In this document: positions 25,401 through 34,602 of the stretch, in pieces
How positions within the stretch are numbered: position 1 is the stretch's first letter
Layout of the letters: every line of letters starts with the position of its first letter
NCBI GenBank assembly: GCA_963576725.1
Contig: OY755243.1
Location: 80,525,945 to 80,589,944 of the forward strand
Direction: 5' to 3'
From: Azorinus chamasolen
Lineage: Eukaryota > Mollusca > Bivalvia > Cardiida > Solecurtidae
Length of the DNA: 64,000 nt
Made by a program: the position numbers and the translations under genes
Notes under the pieces: generated by a model
Told to the model about the DNA's origin: nothing
Seen by the model: the letters and a program-made list of their open reading frames with translations, nothing else
Databases searched by the model: none

Positions 25401-28400
25401 ATATATCTGAATATAACTTTCTAGAAGGATTACTTTATTTCTTTATTAATCTATAATTAGAATTACATGTATTGATGGTTTAAACCTTTCCCTGTTGAAT
25501 ATTCATGAAGAAATACTGATGTCATGAATTTATTTTAGCTGATTTGTTATAATGGCAGATGTACCCATATTAGTATTGGTGGAAACTATAGAATCAATTC
25601 TATTATTATTTCATACTAAAGCAAAAAGAGCAGGTTCCTACAGGGGCTGTCTGATCTGGGTCTATTCTGTTTGCAAAGGTCTGAAAAGTTATACGAAGGA
25701 AAGGGTTAACCCTTTCGTCCATAGGCTATTTTAGATCCAACCTCTTTTAATGGATCTACCTAAAAGGAGTATTAACTAGAGAAAAAAGGAAACTTTTAGA
25801 ATTTTGTACTTTGAAACCATTGTGATAAATAGAGCATTTGCTCCTATGGGAGCAAATGCTGTATTTATCACAATGGTTTCAAGAAGTGGTTATTACAGAG
25901 GCGTAGAAAGGCATATTTGTGGAGGAAAGGGTTAACTTTATTCAAACTATTTTTGTACAGAACTATTGTTGGATGACTCTGACACTGAACACCCACTGTG
26001 CAGGAAGTACCGAGAAGAACTGGAGCAATTAAGGGATGACTATGAGAGATACCGTCTGAGAGCTCAGTCAGTCCTCAAAAACAAGAAGGTGAGCCAGCTG
26101 ATTAACTTGTTACCTCATGAATATTCATGTAAGAAATAATGATTATGAATATTGAAAATCTATATTACTGTAATGGCATTAAAAACAAGGAAAGTTTTAC
26201 TATGGCGAAATTTTAGAATCAGATCAGTATTATTTCTAAGTCAATTAAATCCGGGGTGAAAGGTCAAGATAGGATTTAGTGTGTACTAAGATAGAATTTA
26301 TTGTATGCTTGCAGGAAAGCAGTCAGTCTAAAGAGGAGGAAGTGCTGAAGGAGCATGTTAGTGAGCTACGGGAGAAGCTTCGCATGCAGCACACACATCG
26401 CGAGGAGGAGATAGAGCAGTGCAAGGCTAGGGAGGACAACTTGCGTAAAACCCTACTCATGGTACAGGACAAACACAAACATGAGGTAACCTATAGTCAT
26501 AAGGGGTTGGGGGGATAGCTCAAGGCTTAAGGCATAGCTGATCTGTGTATAGTGTGAATATATCAATGGTATCTGGAAAACAATCAGCTTGGATTCTGAT
26601 GAGATGCCATTATCTGGGGTCTCCGTTGGGATCCAAACTGTTTTCAAAGTAGAACAGGTAAACTACAGAATATGTATTTAATATTCACCCTTGTTTATGT
26701 GAACTTTTTACTTCGGGAATATTTAAATGCATAAATTTATGACTTAATATTAACCCTTTCCTTCATATAAACGTGTTTCCACGTATCTGATCAGGGTCTG
26801 CTCTATTTGCTAATAGAATTTAATAGTTTTGTTTCTTTATTTTCTACAAAGGATACAATGTTCAATATTTCATTATAACTATTTGGCTCATTAAATTGAG
26901 GGAATGTTTATCATGGCAGACAGTGTAGAATCAGATCTTCAACATCATTGCAGCAAACATAGCAGACCCTGATCAGGCAGCTGTTGCAGGACCTGTCAGA
27001 TCTGGGTCTACTCTGTTTGCAAATGTGTAAATATATTATGAATGCACCTTTTTACATCTTTGCAAACAGAGTAGATCCAGATCAGATGACTCTTATAGGA
27101 GCTGTCTGATGGGGGTCTGCTCTGTATTCTTATGAAATGATATAGATATGCTTCCACAGTTTCTGCCATAGTCTAAATGTTCATTGTTCATGATGCGAAT
27201 ATAAAATTCATGTTATTAATATTCATACTTTTGATATTTCCTACATGTATATTAGTGAGGTTAACCCTTTCCCTGTTCAATATTCATGTAAATAATAATG
27301 ATATCATAAAAATGAATTAGCTCAATGTATATGTTTTTGTTTTGTTTTGCTTTGATAAAAGTCGTATAATCAGATCTATATCATGTCAAAATCAAACAGA
27401 GTAGAACCTGATCGGATGGCTCCTATAGGAGTCATCTGATCTGGGTCTACTCTGTTTTCAAATGCAGAAAAAATTGTTTATATGAAGGAAAGGTTTTATG
27501 GTTAACCCTTTCCTCCTCCATAAGTACGCCTTTCTACGCCTCTGTTAAAGTCATTGTTTGAAACCATTGTGATAAATAGAGCATTTGCTCCATAGGAGCA
27601 AGTGGTCTGTTTATCTCAATGATTTCAAGACTACACAATTCTAAAAGGTTGGTTCTCTCTAGTAAATGCTCCATTTTGGTAAATTTATTCAAAGAGGAAC
27701 CTAAAAATAACCTATAAGGGAATGGGTTAAAAAGATCCCTCAGTATATGTTTTTTACCTCCAGATATCACAGCTGCAGACAGAACATCATGCCCAGCTAC
27801 AGGAGTTTGAGGAGGAGATAAAGAAACAAAGGGACAGAACTGTGTCCATGCTGGCAGAGAAGGAGCGAGAGTTAGAGACCCTGAGAGCCACCTCTACACA
27901 ACATCTTCAGAACGACTATCTCATGAGATACAGGTAGGCAGCAGTATTCAACTTTTGATTGCTGTGTGTCAGATGACATACAGGGATCCAAATAACCTAC
28001 AGTAAAACATCACTGCCACTTAACCCTTTATGCCATGAATATTCATATAAGAAATAGTGATATCATGAATATTAATTAGATAAATTGTTTATAATAGCAC
28101 ATGGAAACAGGACTTTTTGCCATGGCAGAAACTGTAGAGTCATATTTATATCATATCATAAGTAAACAGAGCAGTCCATGACCAGATGGGTCCTACAGGA
28201 GCCGTCTGATCCGGGTCTACTTTTATTTTGCAAAAGCGTAGAAAGGTGTATTTATGGAGTAAAGCATTAATGAATAAACATGGGTCTGTTAGAGAGCAGG
28301 TGGTTATTAAATGCAGAAACCAACGAAGAAAGCTACTAAGGGAACTTTCTGCACAACATTCATCCTGCATTAAGCTAAGAGAATCAGACAACTTTTAAGT

Positions 28401-29230
28401 GATGGTAATTAAAGAGAGATTTAACTGTACATAGTTAAATACGTTAGGATTCTAACTACAAAAGAACCCCTCAAAAACGATCACTTAATGAATAAATATT
28501 AGTGTCTTTTAAAGCAGGTGGCTGCTTAATGCAGGACAAGATTTACACAGAAATCTCATATAGTATATTTCATCCTGCATTAACCTACCACCTGCCTCTA
28601 AGACCCAGAATTAGACAACTTTTTGATTGTCGCATTAGAGGGTTTTTTCTGTGGATGACAATCATAGTCATAATGTGGCCGAAAAGGATATTACATCTAC
28701 TTTCATAATTTTATTACAGATCGGGACATGACATGGCTGGAGCTTCCTCAGAGAGGCAGAACATAGAGGAGGAAGCTGTGACCAGACTGCTGGCTAATCC
28801 GCCTACTGGCCAAGGGGAGATGACACTACTGTACTTTGCTCAGGAGCAAGCAAGGAAGGATGTAGACATCACAAACTTGAGAAAACAGAAACGGGAACTG
28901 GAAATGACATTACGTGAGCTACAAGTCTCATCTGGGACAAAACAGGAGCAGTTGTATGAAGAAATTGACAGACTCAAAGAAGAAATCCGAAGACTAGATA
29001 GAAGCATTTCACGGGAAGGTGCTAATTTGGAATATTTGAAAAATGTGACTTACAAGTTCTTAATATGTGCTGACACCGCAGGGAAACAGCAGATGCTGAA
29101 TGCGATCACAACAATTCTGCAGTTTAGTCCACAGGAAAAGGCAACTGTTCAGGCACATAATAAGGGATGGTGGGGGTCCAGTAGTGGGTCCTATAAGACT
29201 AGTAAAACTAGCATATCTTCTTCACGATAA
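15512..29230 (+). CDS. GCC1: GRIP and coiled-coil domain protein 1 (GCC88), whole coding region in 12 exons
   Basis: Trans-Golgi golgin. In the family, the GRIP domain binds the GTPase Arl1 and the coiled coil tethers endosome-derived carriers. Seen: joining the 12 exons listed below gives 743 residues with every phase matching (human GCC1 is about 775). Order: N-terminal helix (ELLKTIEKQKDLIQ), DVVTAYKGVVKEKEALES, an acidic/serine linker, a long coiled coil with LRELQKLLADERQ and YEKA-like segments, the block ARKDVDITNLRKQKRELE, then GRIP (NLEYLKNVTYKF, with the conserved Tyr) and a GWWGSSSG tail. The match to GCC1 runs the whole length. GCC2, golgin-97 and golgin-245 share only the GRIP fold. 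The start is the first ATG after an in-frame stop at 15446, with good context (AAAATGG). Introns of 0.2-2.8 kb are full of MITEs. Convergent with NEK8. Confidence 0.93.
15603..16360 (+). other. GCC1 intron 1, no element recognised
   Basis: AT-rich intron without a recognisable MITE or tandem repeat, unusual for this window. Confidence 0.6.
16361..16596 (+). CDS. GCC1: GCC1 exon 2
   Basis: Preceded by TTATTATTACAG and followed by GTTTGT. 236 nt, phase 1 to phase 0. Encodes DVVTAYKGVVKEKEALES and then a low-complexity Ser/Glu-rich stretch (SDRESEDGSNTVKEF), matching the conserved N-terminal helix and disordered linker of GCC1. Confidence 0.9.
16744..16985 (+). mobile_element. Group A TTAA-MITE (CCCTGTTCTAT subtype)
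   Basis: TTAACCCTTTCCCTGTTC start, AGAGCAGACC hairpin, decayed right end. GCC1 intron 2. Confidence 0.75.
17345..17580 (-). mobile_element. Group A TTAA-MITE
   Basis: TTAACCCTCCCTTTG to AAAGGGTTAA. Hairpin loop partly deleted. Ends 47 bp before GCC1 exon 3. Confidence 0.75.
17628..17768 (+). CDS. GCC1: GCC1 exon 3
   Basis: 47 codons, phase 0-0, acceptor CCGTACAG, donor GTAGGT. Encodes the start of the coiled coil (LQELHTQVETLSNSLLTISE, then KSKLEANYIAEKKVMK). Confidence 0.92.
17779..19050. repeat. GCC1 intron 3: MITE fragments
   Basis: Group A - copy 17779-17972 (loop deleted), group A + copy 18050-18262, group E palindrome 18358-18430, group F palindrome 18545-18640, group A + copy 18804-19042 with half the loop deleted. 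Confidence 0.65.
19287..19376 (+). CDS. GCC1: GCC1 exon 4
   Basis: 30 codons, phase 0-0, acceptor TTTAACAG, donor GTAATT. Charged heptad sequence QETEELQKKFTDCQNKAEG. Confidence 0.9.
19390..20547. repeat. GCC1 intron 4: MITE fragments with an embedded hairpin
   Basis: Group D-like piece 19395-19545. Group A - copy 19560-19962 carrying the 40-bp hairpin at 19693-19775. Group A + copy 20018-20243, group E 20270-20335, and two overlapping group A + pieces 20340-20547. Confidence 0.6.
19693..19775. repeat. 40-bp near-perfect hairpin, 3-base loop
   Basis: ATATCGAGGGCTTGGTGCAA ... CTCCTTCAC, loop AAA, then the inverted copy with one mismatch (CGAGGG against CAAGGG). Confidence 0.95.
20561..20689 (+). 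CDS. GCC1: GCC1 exon 5
   Basis: 43 codons, phase 0-0, acceptor TGTGTTTTAG, donor GTAAGA. Carries DHAVMLRELQKLLADERQ, one of the best conserved coiled-coil blocks of GCC1. A group A MITE ends at about 20547, so the acceptor region is MITE-flanked. Confidence 0.92.
20690..22133. repeat. GCC1 intron 5: group A/D MITEs
   Basis: 21196-21394 is a TTAA element starting TTAACCCTTCTCGTGC. 21431-21775 is a group A - copy with an 80-bp insertion at about 21550-21630 flanked by repeated TTATGAAATGGT. Truncated copy at 22019-22081. 20690-21190 shows nothing recognisable. Confidence 0.6.
21976..22011 (+). pseudogene. GCC1: Candidate orphan GCC1 exon lacking a donor
   Basis: A good acceptor (GCTTATCCATACAG) precedes in-frame codons for IECRASDKAKQL, which reads as coiled coil leading naturally into exon 6 (YDEVQFNL). 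No GT donor follows: the sequence runs into a T tract, a stop and a truncated group A MITE (about 22019-22081). Exons 5 and 6 are both phase 0, so the gene reads through without it. It could be chance. Confidence 0.4.
22134..22328 (+). CDS. GCC1: GCC1 exon 6
   Basis: 65 codons, phase 0-0, acceptor GTTATTTGCAG, donor GTAGGA. Coiled coil ending PSPLLLDLQKETAKLK, matching the human PDPRLQELQEEAARLK block. A long GA microsatellite starts 24 bp past the donor. Confidence 0.92.
22353..22515 (+). repeat. (GA)n/(GGGA)n microsatellite
   Basis: About 160 bp of purines, GA runs alternating with GGGA, just inside GCC1 intron 6. The open frame on its other strand is only Ser/Leu/Pro repeats and is not a gene. 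Confidence 0.95.
22912..23158 (+). mobile_element. Group A TTAA-MITE, complete
   Basis: Ends TTAACCCTTTACTCCAT and AAAAGGGTTA. Intact hairpin GCAAACAGAGCAGACC ... CTCCTATAGGAG near the right end. Good reference copy, in a GCC1 intron. Confidence 0.85.
23165..23278. repeat. Group F palindrome
   Basis: ATTTCTCCACCAGCAC at one side and GTGGAGAAAT at the other, centred on CTTTAGAATTGTC / ACAATTCTAAAGAG. Related copies at 18545-18640 and 39370-39455. Confidence 0.65.
23320..23502 (+). CDS. GCC1: GCC1 exon 7
   Basis: 61 codons, phase 0-0, acceptor TGCTTTCACAG, donor GTAAAA. Coiled coil with AQIAVLEAKLSELSETVG, matching the human ALENQISEVSELLGTYEK region. Confidence 0.93.
23676..23862 (+). CDS. 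GCC1: GCC1 exon 8
   Basis: 187 nt, phase 0 to 1, acceptor TCTGTTCAG, donor GTAAGA. Starts RFKERVSQLDLENTAL (human LKERILQLDLENKTL) and continues into a polar linker. Confidence 0.93.
23908..24136. mobile_element. Group B TTAA-MITE, complete
   Basis: TTAACCCTTTCCTCCATA start, GGAGGAAAGGGTCAA end. Central palindrome GCATTTGCTCCTATAGGAGC. In GCC1 intron 8. Confidence 0.85.
24139..24391 (+). mobile_element. Group A MITE
   Basis: Starts TAGCCCTTTACCTGATG and ends GGTAAAGAGTTAA. Hairpin degraded (AGAGCAGCACCAGATTGG). Only a few bases from the preceding group B copy. Confidence 0.7.
24507..24751 (+). mobile_element. Group A MITE
   Basis: Starts TTACCCTTTCCCTAATG and ends AGTAAAGCATCAA. Stem GCAAACAGAGCAGACCTTGA present. 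Confidence 0.7.
24907..25133 (-). mobile_element. Group A TTAA-MITE inserted into a group C fragment
   Basis: Left flank 24848-24906 is a group C left end (CAGTAAAACCTCCCTAAAAC ... GGTGGTTGC) cut at its internal GCTTAA site. The MITE ends at TTAA 25130-25133, shared with the next MITE. Confidence 0.7.
25130..25397 (-). mobile_element. Group A TTAA-MITE sharing a TTAA with its neighbour
   Basis: TTAACCCTTTTCTCTATAG start, ATTAAAGGGTTAA end. The left TTAA is the right TTAA of the preceding copy, so one inserted at the other's edge. Confidence 0.75.
25480..25709 (+). mobile_element. Group A TTAA-MITE
   Basis: Starts TTAAACCTTTCCCTGTTG, ends GGAAAGGGTTAA. Stem partly lost (AAAGAGCAGGTTCC). Shares its right TTAA with a group B copy. 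Confidence 0.75.
25706..25935. mobile_element. Group B TTAA-MITE next to exon 9
   Basis: Complete ends and palindrome GCTCCTATGGGAGC. Its right TTAA lies 25 bp before GCC1 exon 9, inside the acceptor region. Confidence 0.85.
25961..26088 (+). CDS. GCC1: GCC1 exon 9
   Basis: 128 nt, phase 1 to 0, acceptor TTTTGTACAG, donor GTGAGC. Encodes CRKYREELEQLRDDYERYR and LRAQSVLKNKK, close to human YYQQELKQLKEEFERYKM. Confidence 0.94.
26315..26485 (+). CDS. GCC1: GCC1 exon 10
   Basis: 57 codons, phase 0-0, acceptor ATGCTTGCAG, donor GTAACC. Highly charged coiled coil (SKEEEVLKEHVSELREKLR). Confidence 0.93.
26751..27264. mobile_element. Cluster of group A MITE pieces in both orientations
   Basis: Holds a left end TTAACCCTTTCCTTCATA, a GATCAGGGTCTGCTC arm, a + hairpin near 26954-27020, a - hairpin near 27063-27125 and a right end GTGAGGTTAA at 27264. 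At least two copies have been truncated and joined; exact borders are unclear. Confidence 0.6.
27261..27496 (+). mobile_element. Group A TTAA-MITE
   Basis: Starts TTAACCCTTTCCCTGTTC. Hairpin centre GGCTCCTATAGGAGTC. Ends near GAAGGAAAGG with the terminal TTAA decayed. Confidence 0.75.
27502..27729. mobile_element. Group B TTAA-MITE next to exon 11
   Basis: TTAA at both ends, stem GATAAATAGAGCATTTGC with one arm decayed. Right end lies 34 bp before GCC1 exon 11. Confidence 0.8.
27764..27933 (+). CDS. GCC1: GCC1 exon 11
   Basis: 170 nt, phase 0 to 2, acceptor TTTACCTCCAG, donor GTAGGC. Encodes LQEFEEEIKKQRDRTVSMLA and EKERELETLRA, matching human KQRDRALAVLTEKDLELEQL. Confidence 0.94.
28000..28427. 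mobile_element. Group C MITE interrupted by a group A MITE
   Basis: Outer ends CAGTAAAACATC (28000) and GATTTAACTG (28427), with TA on each side. A group A copy (28020-28270) sits in its CACTTAATGAAT motif; the uninterrupted motif is seen in the next group C copy near 28482. Confidence 0.75.
28020..28270 (+). mobile_element. Group A TTAA-MITE nested in group C
   Basis: TTAACCCTTTATGCCATG to GAGTAAAGCATTAA. TTAA occurs at both borders while the host sequence has it once. Confidence 0.8.
28457..28651. mobile_element. Group C MITE, decayed ends
   Basis: AGAACCCCTCAAAAACGATC ... GCATTAGAGGGTTTTTTCTG. Internal GGTGGCTGCTTAATGCAGG and CCTGCATTAACC arms. In GCC1 intron 11. Confidence 0.65.
28720..29230 (+). 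CDS. GCC1: GCC1 exon 12 (GRIP domain, stop)
   Basis: 511 nt including TAA, phase 2 entry, acceptor TTTTATTACAG. Encodes TLLYFAQEQARKDVDITNLR, the last coiled coil, REGANLEYLKNVTYKF and NAITTILQFSPQEK of the GRIP domain, then GWWGSSSG and a Ser/Lys-rich tail. The Tyr of EYLKN is the residue that contacts Arl1 in GRIP structures. A group A MITE starts 36 bp after the stop, so the 3' UTR probably runs into it. Confidence 0.96.
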
Positions 29231-29265
29231 TAAGGGAAATAAGGGGACTTGACAGCATTTAACAT

Positions 29266-29516
29266 TTAACCCTTTCACTGTTTAAATATTCATTTAAGAA
29301 ATAATGACTTCATGAATATTGATTACTGGCAGCTGAATTTTTATAATAGCATATACATACATAGGATGTTTTGGTATTGGTAGAAACTGTGGAATCAGAT
29401 CTGTTATAAGCAAACAGAGCAGACTCTGATCTATAGGATTCTATAGGAGCTGTCTTATCTTGGTCTACTCTGTTTGCAAAGGCATGAAAAAAGGTATTAC
29501 ATGAAAAAAGGCTTAA
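29266..29516 (+). mobile_element. Group A TTAA-MITE in the GCC1 3' flank
   Basis: TTAACCCTTTCACTG to AAAAAAGGCTTAA. Hairpin GCAAACAGAGCAGACTCTGA. Likely transcribed within the GCC1 3' UTR. A second half-copy (29513-29670, - orientation) shares its right TTAA. Confidence 0.8.
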
Positions 29517-29877
29517 CCTGGTTTATTGAGTAATTTAGATCTACATAATTTTATAGTTTCTGCCATGGCCAAACAATCATGTGATCTTAATATGCCATAA
29601 TAAAAAAATCAGCTAATAGAAATTCATGATTTGTTATTGTTTACATGAATATTCATCAGGAAAAGGGTTGTTGTGAGTTGGGAGTAAGGCCATTTTTATG
29701 TATTTAAATTATAATTCTCGGGGAAGGCTTATAATAATAAGTCATGAAGTTCCTTAGCTTTACCAGTAAAACACATATTTCCATTTTAATCCAAATATGC
29801 TTATTGCTGTTAGCCACTGTGTTTCAAGTTTTGGTTTCCCAGGCCTCTTTTCTTTGACAGACATTTTTTAACCCTTT

Positions 29878-30114
29878 ACTCCATAAATACGCATTTCTGT
29901 CTTTGTAAAGAGAGTAGACCCAGATCAGACGGTTCCTATAGGAGCCATCTGATCTAGGTCTGCTCAGTTTGCTAATAAAATTATAGAACTGACTCTTCAG
30001 TTTCTACATATACCAAACATCCCTGTGTACAATATGCCATTTTTAAAAATCGGCTAATAAATATTCATGATGTCATTATGTCATACATGAATATGCAGCA
30101 GGGAAAGAGTTTAA
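29878..30114 (-). mobile_element. Group A TTAA-MITE
   Basis: TTAACCCTTTACTCCATAAA to GGGAAAGAGTTTAA. Palindrome GGTTCCTATAGGAGCC. Confidence 0.8.
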
Positions 30115-30234
30115 GATGTGGGGAAAGGGCGGAATGAAAAATGGAAAATGTCAGTATACATGTATGTGCTTTCACTCTCCCCTGCCCCCACAACCCCACT
30201 GTAGTGGGAGGCATTGTTGTTACTCTTTTATGAC

Positions 30235-30484
30235 TTAACCCTTCGCTTGCTATTCGCATCAATATACCTACCTGTAAATAATGAAGACCCAGATGAGACA
30301 GCTCCTGCAGGAGCTGTCTCATCAGGGTCTGCACTATTTACAAGTTGATTGTGCAACCAATGCACTCCACAGCAGTGATTGCACAGCGAAATACTTGTAC
30401 ACAGTGAAGATATATGTTATTATACAACAGGGCATGGGTAAAGAAGGAGAAATGTATTTTAAAATTCAGCAAGCGCAGGGTTAA
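30235..30484. mobile_element. Group D TTAA-MITE (CCCTTCGCTTGC type), complete
   Basis: TTAACCCTTCGCTTGC to GCAGGGTTAA. Stem GAGACAGCTCCTGCAGGAGC. Fuller copy of the 5731-5950 element. Confidence 0.85.
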
Positions 30485-30659
30485 CATTTGAATGCAGAAT
30501 ATAAAGTAGACTGGTTTGTTTGTCAATAGAAATCATTCAGTACGAAAGGCTTGAATTTGCAAGAGGAGTTTTTGAATGCTTGCTTGCATTGCTTGCAAAT
30601 GTCAGTTACCTACCTTTAAAGAGTTAAACATTGGCCAGTTAATCATCAGTCTTACCAGC

Positions 30660-32200
30660 TTCTATAATCCCTTTACTCCATGTACTTTACTTTATGGTTT
30701 ACAAACAGAGTAGACCCAGATTCTAATCAGTCTAATCAGTGTCTGCCAGTTTTTGCTTTAATATGAAATAATACAGATATGGTTCTGCAGTGTCTGTTAT
30801 GTTAAAAAATCCCAATTTGTAATACCATTATAAAATTCATTAAATTAATATTCATGATGTTATTTCTTGCATGAATGTTCATGAAGTAATGGTTTAAACA
30901 ATCAATATTTATAACACTCAAACAATGTATCTACTGTGATGCTCATTCACGATTATACTTTGGCAATTGTTGTTTACTGAAACTCAAAGTAAGAGGGTTT
31001 GAGAAATGAAACATAAAGCAACAGTAGCTTATGTTAACTATAAGGTTATGCTCATCCAAATTATATAATATATCTGACAGGTGTTTAATTTCCTATACTC
31101 ATATAAGAGCTACCAGTACACTTTAATTTTTATTCCACTTGAATTTAACCCTTTACTCCATGAATAATGACATCAAGAATTTTATTTAAATGCATGTATA
31201 TAATGGCATATGAACAGATAGTGTTTTGGCCTTTGCAGAAAGTGTGGAATCATATTTATATTACTTCATAAGCAACAGTTCAGACCCTGACTCTGTTTGC
31301 AAAGGCATAAACATGCACATATATATGGAGTAAAGGGTTAATACTTACTGACCAGGGTCTTCAGTAGATGTACTGGTAAACACACATAGTTTTAGCATTC
31401 AGAGCATTTACACTGCCATGTTTTGTACTGTCCGACGAATATGTTTTGCTTTTTGTACAGTTCTTCCAGCCACAAAAGTATTTATTCTTGTTTCATGCTG
31501 AAATGTTCTATAGGTACAAGCGAATGAAATGCACGTCCTAAATGCTTTTCATTTGTTTAACCCTTTACTCCATAAATACACCTTTCTATGCCTTTGCAAA
31601 CAGAGTAGACCCAGATCAGATGGCTCCTGTAGGAGCCGTCTGATCAGGGTCTGCTTCGTTTGCTAATGATATAATATTTATCTATCTATCTTTGTATAAT
31701 GCCCGACTCCGCTTTCGCGTATTACTGGCATGAATATGGCATATAAGGCTAAGGAAAATCAGTCAAAATTGGAAAACACATGTTTAGCAATGCTTATAGC
31801 AGGAAGAGGTGATGGGTACATATAGGTTCAGGCAACGAAAGGTTTTGTTGTTTATATTACTAGTCTGTGTGTGTAGGATATATATGAGCTGTGCCAGGCA
31901 GGAAAAACTTTTAGGCTTTGCAAACAGTGCAGAACCAGATCAGTCTCTGCATGTAAATTGTAGTTTCTTACCAGGTTCTGTACCTTTTGCAACACATCAG
32001 GGCTTAACTTGTTATCTCATGAATATTCATGTAAGAAATAATGATATAGATATTACATGAACACAAGAAATTCTGGTCATGGCAGAAACATTATCATCAG
32101 ATCTATATTATTTGACAAACACAGCAGACCCTGATCAGACGGCTGCTACAGGAGCCGTCTGATCTGGGTCTACACTGTTTGCAGTGTAGTTGATAGACAT
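30660..32200. repeat. Intergenic MITE run
   Basis: Group A - 30668-30896. Group A + 31145-31341 with the palindrome deleted. Group A - 31557-31685 truncated at a CTAT repeat. Group A + 32005-32190 with loop GGCTGCTACAGGAGCC. No gene. Confidence 0.65.
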
Positions 32201-32629
32201 ACCTATGAAATAATGGACTATTCTGTTTCTCAGTCTTGTGTGAAAAATGGTGTAGAACATGACCAGACATCTGTATGTACACTTCTTGCAAAGACTTAAG
32301 ATCGGTTTTCCTATTGCCGGCCTAATATATAAAAATTACAAGGTAGTATATCGTTGTAATTACCCTTTGTGCAAATTAACGAGATCCAGTTTTGATCCAG
32401 ATGATATGCTATTAAGTAACTATTAAGCATCTATAATTTTACAGTTTCTTCCATGAAAGTCCTGTGTTCATATGCTTTTATGAAAATTCATCTAATTAAT
32501 ATTCTCGATATTATTTCTGACATGAATTTCCATCAGAAACGGGATAAAATCTTTGCATGTGAATGTAATTTTGTCTGCAACATTTTCAGTACTATTAATT
32601 TTCTGTCTGATGTTTTGCAGAAGTTGAGC

Positions 32630-32706
32630 CTGAGTGACAAACAGTTTGGATCTCAGATCATGTCCCACTTTTTGTGGGGCCTGATCTTGATCCAAACTGT
32701 TTGCAT
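32630..32706. repeat. Group E palindrome
   Basis: GACAAACAGTTTGGATCTCAG ... TTGATCCAAACTGTTTGC with a CACTTTTTGTG centre. Confidence 0.7.
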
Positions 32707-32973
32707 TGGTCTTTAATGGTGGGAGAATCCACCACTGACATGGAAAGAGTTAAAGAAAAGGTTACCTTTGAATTATGAAGACAGCAGTTTTCCAAAGGAT
32801 AAGGAAATCTTTAAGCTACAGCTTTGTTTTGTGCATGAATGAATGTGGCATCCGTGATGTATACATTATTTTGGCAAGTCTGTGATATTGTGTTGTATAT
32901 ATACATGTTTTATGATTCATTACTTAAATCATGTGAAAATTATAAGTTTGTATCGAGACTCATTGATCTATTA

Positions 32974-33207
32974 TTAACCCTTTACCTGATATATATGCCT
33001 TTTAACACCTTTGCAAACAAAGAAGACCCAGATCATATGGCTCCTGTAGGAGCTGTCTGATAGGGTCTGCTCTGTTTGCTTATTGAAGAATACAGATATG
33101 ATTTTACTAAAAACTACCTCCGCTCATATGCTATTATAAAAATTCTGACAATACATATTCATGATGTCATTATTTATTAGATGAATATTCATCAGTTAAA
33201 CAGTTAA
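32974..33207 (-). mobile_element. Group A TTAA-MITE
   Basis: TTAACCCTTTACCTG to CAGTTAA. Loop GGCTCCTGTAGGAGC. Confidence 0.75.
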
Positions 33208-33342
33208 AGTTAAATTTGTTTTACACATCACTATTTGTTCTGCCAAACCCAATTTTGTTGATACTAATGAGTATCAAAAAGGATTTGGCTGAGAAATAAG
33301 AAAGGTCAAGACACCTCTTATCTAACCCACAGGTACTAGGCG

Positions 33343-33550
33343 TGTGGCCATTTCACAAATACTGCTTATAAATACCTTCAAATACGTTTAGACATCATAA
33401 CTTGACATTATAAAAAAAAAAAATCGTATAGTATATAAAATTCGTATAGTATATTATATAGTAATATACTATACGAATTTTATAATGTCAAGTTATGATG
33501 TCTAAACGTATTTGAAGGTATTTATAAGCAGTATTTGTGAAATGGCCACA
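33343..33550. repeat. Perfect 73-bp inverted repeat with AT-rich centre
   Basis: Arms 33343-33415 and 33478-33550 are exactly complementary. The 62-base centre holds a further palindrome (TTCGTATAGTATATT / AATATACTATACGAA). TCTAACCC occurs just outside on both sides. Confidence 0.95.
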
Positions 33551-33551
33551 T

Positions 33552-33760
33552 CTAACCCATTACCTCATAGGCTATTTTTAGACCTAACCTCTTTGAATAA
33601 ATCTATCGAAAAGGAGCATTTACTAGAGAAAATGGAACTTTTAGAATTGTGTACATGTAGTTTTGAAACCATTGTGATAAATAGAGTATTTATCACATTG
33701 GTTTCCAAAAATGACTTCTACAGAGGCGTTGAAAGGCGTCCATATGAGGGAATGGGCTAA
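33552..33760. mobile_element. Group B MITE, loop deleted
   Basis: CTAACCCATTACCTCATAGG to GGGAATGGGCTAA. Stem GATAAATAGAG joins directly to TATTTATCAC, so the CTCCTATAGGAG core is gone. Confidence 0.75.
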
Positions 33761-33967
33761 AACTCTGTCAGAGAGTAGGTGCAGTTTCACAACTTTTGTT
33801 GTTTTTGCATTTCAAACTGGAATGGTCCATCATTGTTTAATGATAAAGTCAATTCGATATATAAAAGGCTTAAATTTTAGTGCATTTTAAATGACAAACT
33901 GTGCAGATCCATTTCAGAGGGATGCACTGTTTGCAAATGCTAGTAGATGTTTCTTGCATTCAGAAGA

Positions 33968-34194
33968 TTAACCCTTTACTTTATAAATACACATTTAAAT
34001 ACATTTGCAAACAGTAGACCCAGATCAGATGGCTGCTGTAGGAGCCCTCTGATCAGGGTCTGCTGTTTGTTTTATGAAATAATATAGATCTAATTCAACT
34101 GTTTCTTACATGATCAAAATTGTATGAGGTCATATGCTAATTATGAAAATGCATTCAATTTTTATTTCTTACCTATTCATGGAGTAAAGGGTTA
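33968..34194 (-). mobile_element. Group A TTAA-MITE
   Basis: TTAACCCTTTACTTTATAAA to GGAGTAAAGGGTTA. Loop GGCTGCTGTAGGAGCC. Confidence 0.75.
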
Positions 34195-34602
34195 TTTTTT
34201 TCCATTATTCTGTCTTTGACATTTTTAGTTGGGAATGGATTTGCTTGTTATAAATATTTCACTACCTTTCTGTCAGACTGGGTCGGTTTATAAATACAGT
34301 AACTATAATTATGTTATTTTAAATTTAAAATGTGACTACATGTATTGAGGTTATGATCAACCATCTGCACAATGTACATGATTTGTAGGAAGGTGTTTTT
34401 AAAGAAGGAAAGTTTTGCTCCGACAATTGTTACCAGTCATGTTACTTTGAAATGTTCTTCACATATAGTGAAAAGTGCTTGATTTAGAGACAATATTGCT
34501 GGGGAGGGACACAATTTTCTAGTTTGATACCAAAATCACCCAAAATATTCCAACACATTATTTCTCCACCCATTTATAAATCTGTAAAAGCTGTCTTTCA
34601 TA

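Noticed and set aside
28720..29230. GCC2, golgin-97 or golgin-245 as the GRIP gene
   Set aside because: The pre-GRIP block ARKDVDITNLRKQKRELE, the N-terminal helix and the total length fit GCC1 only.
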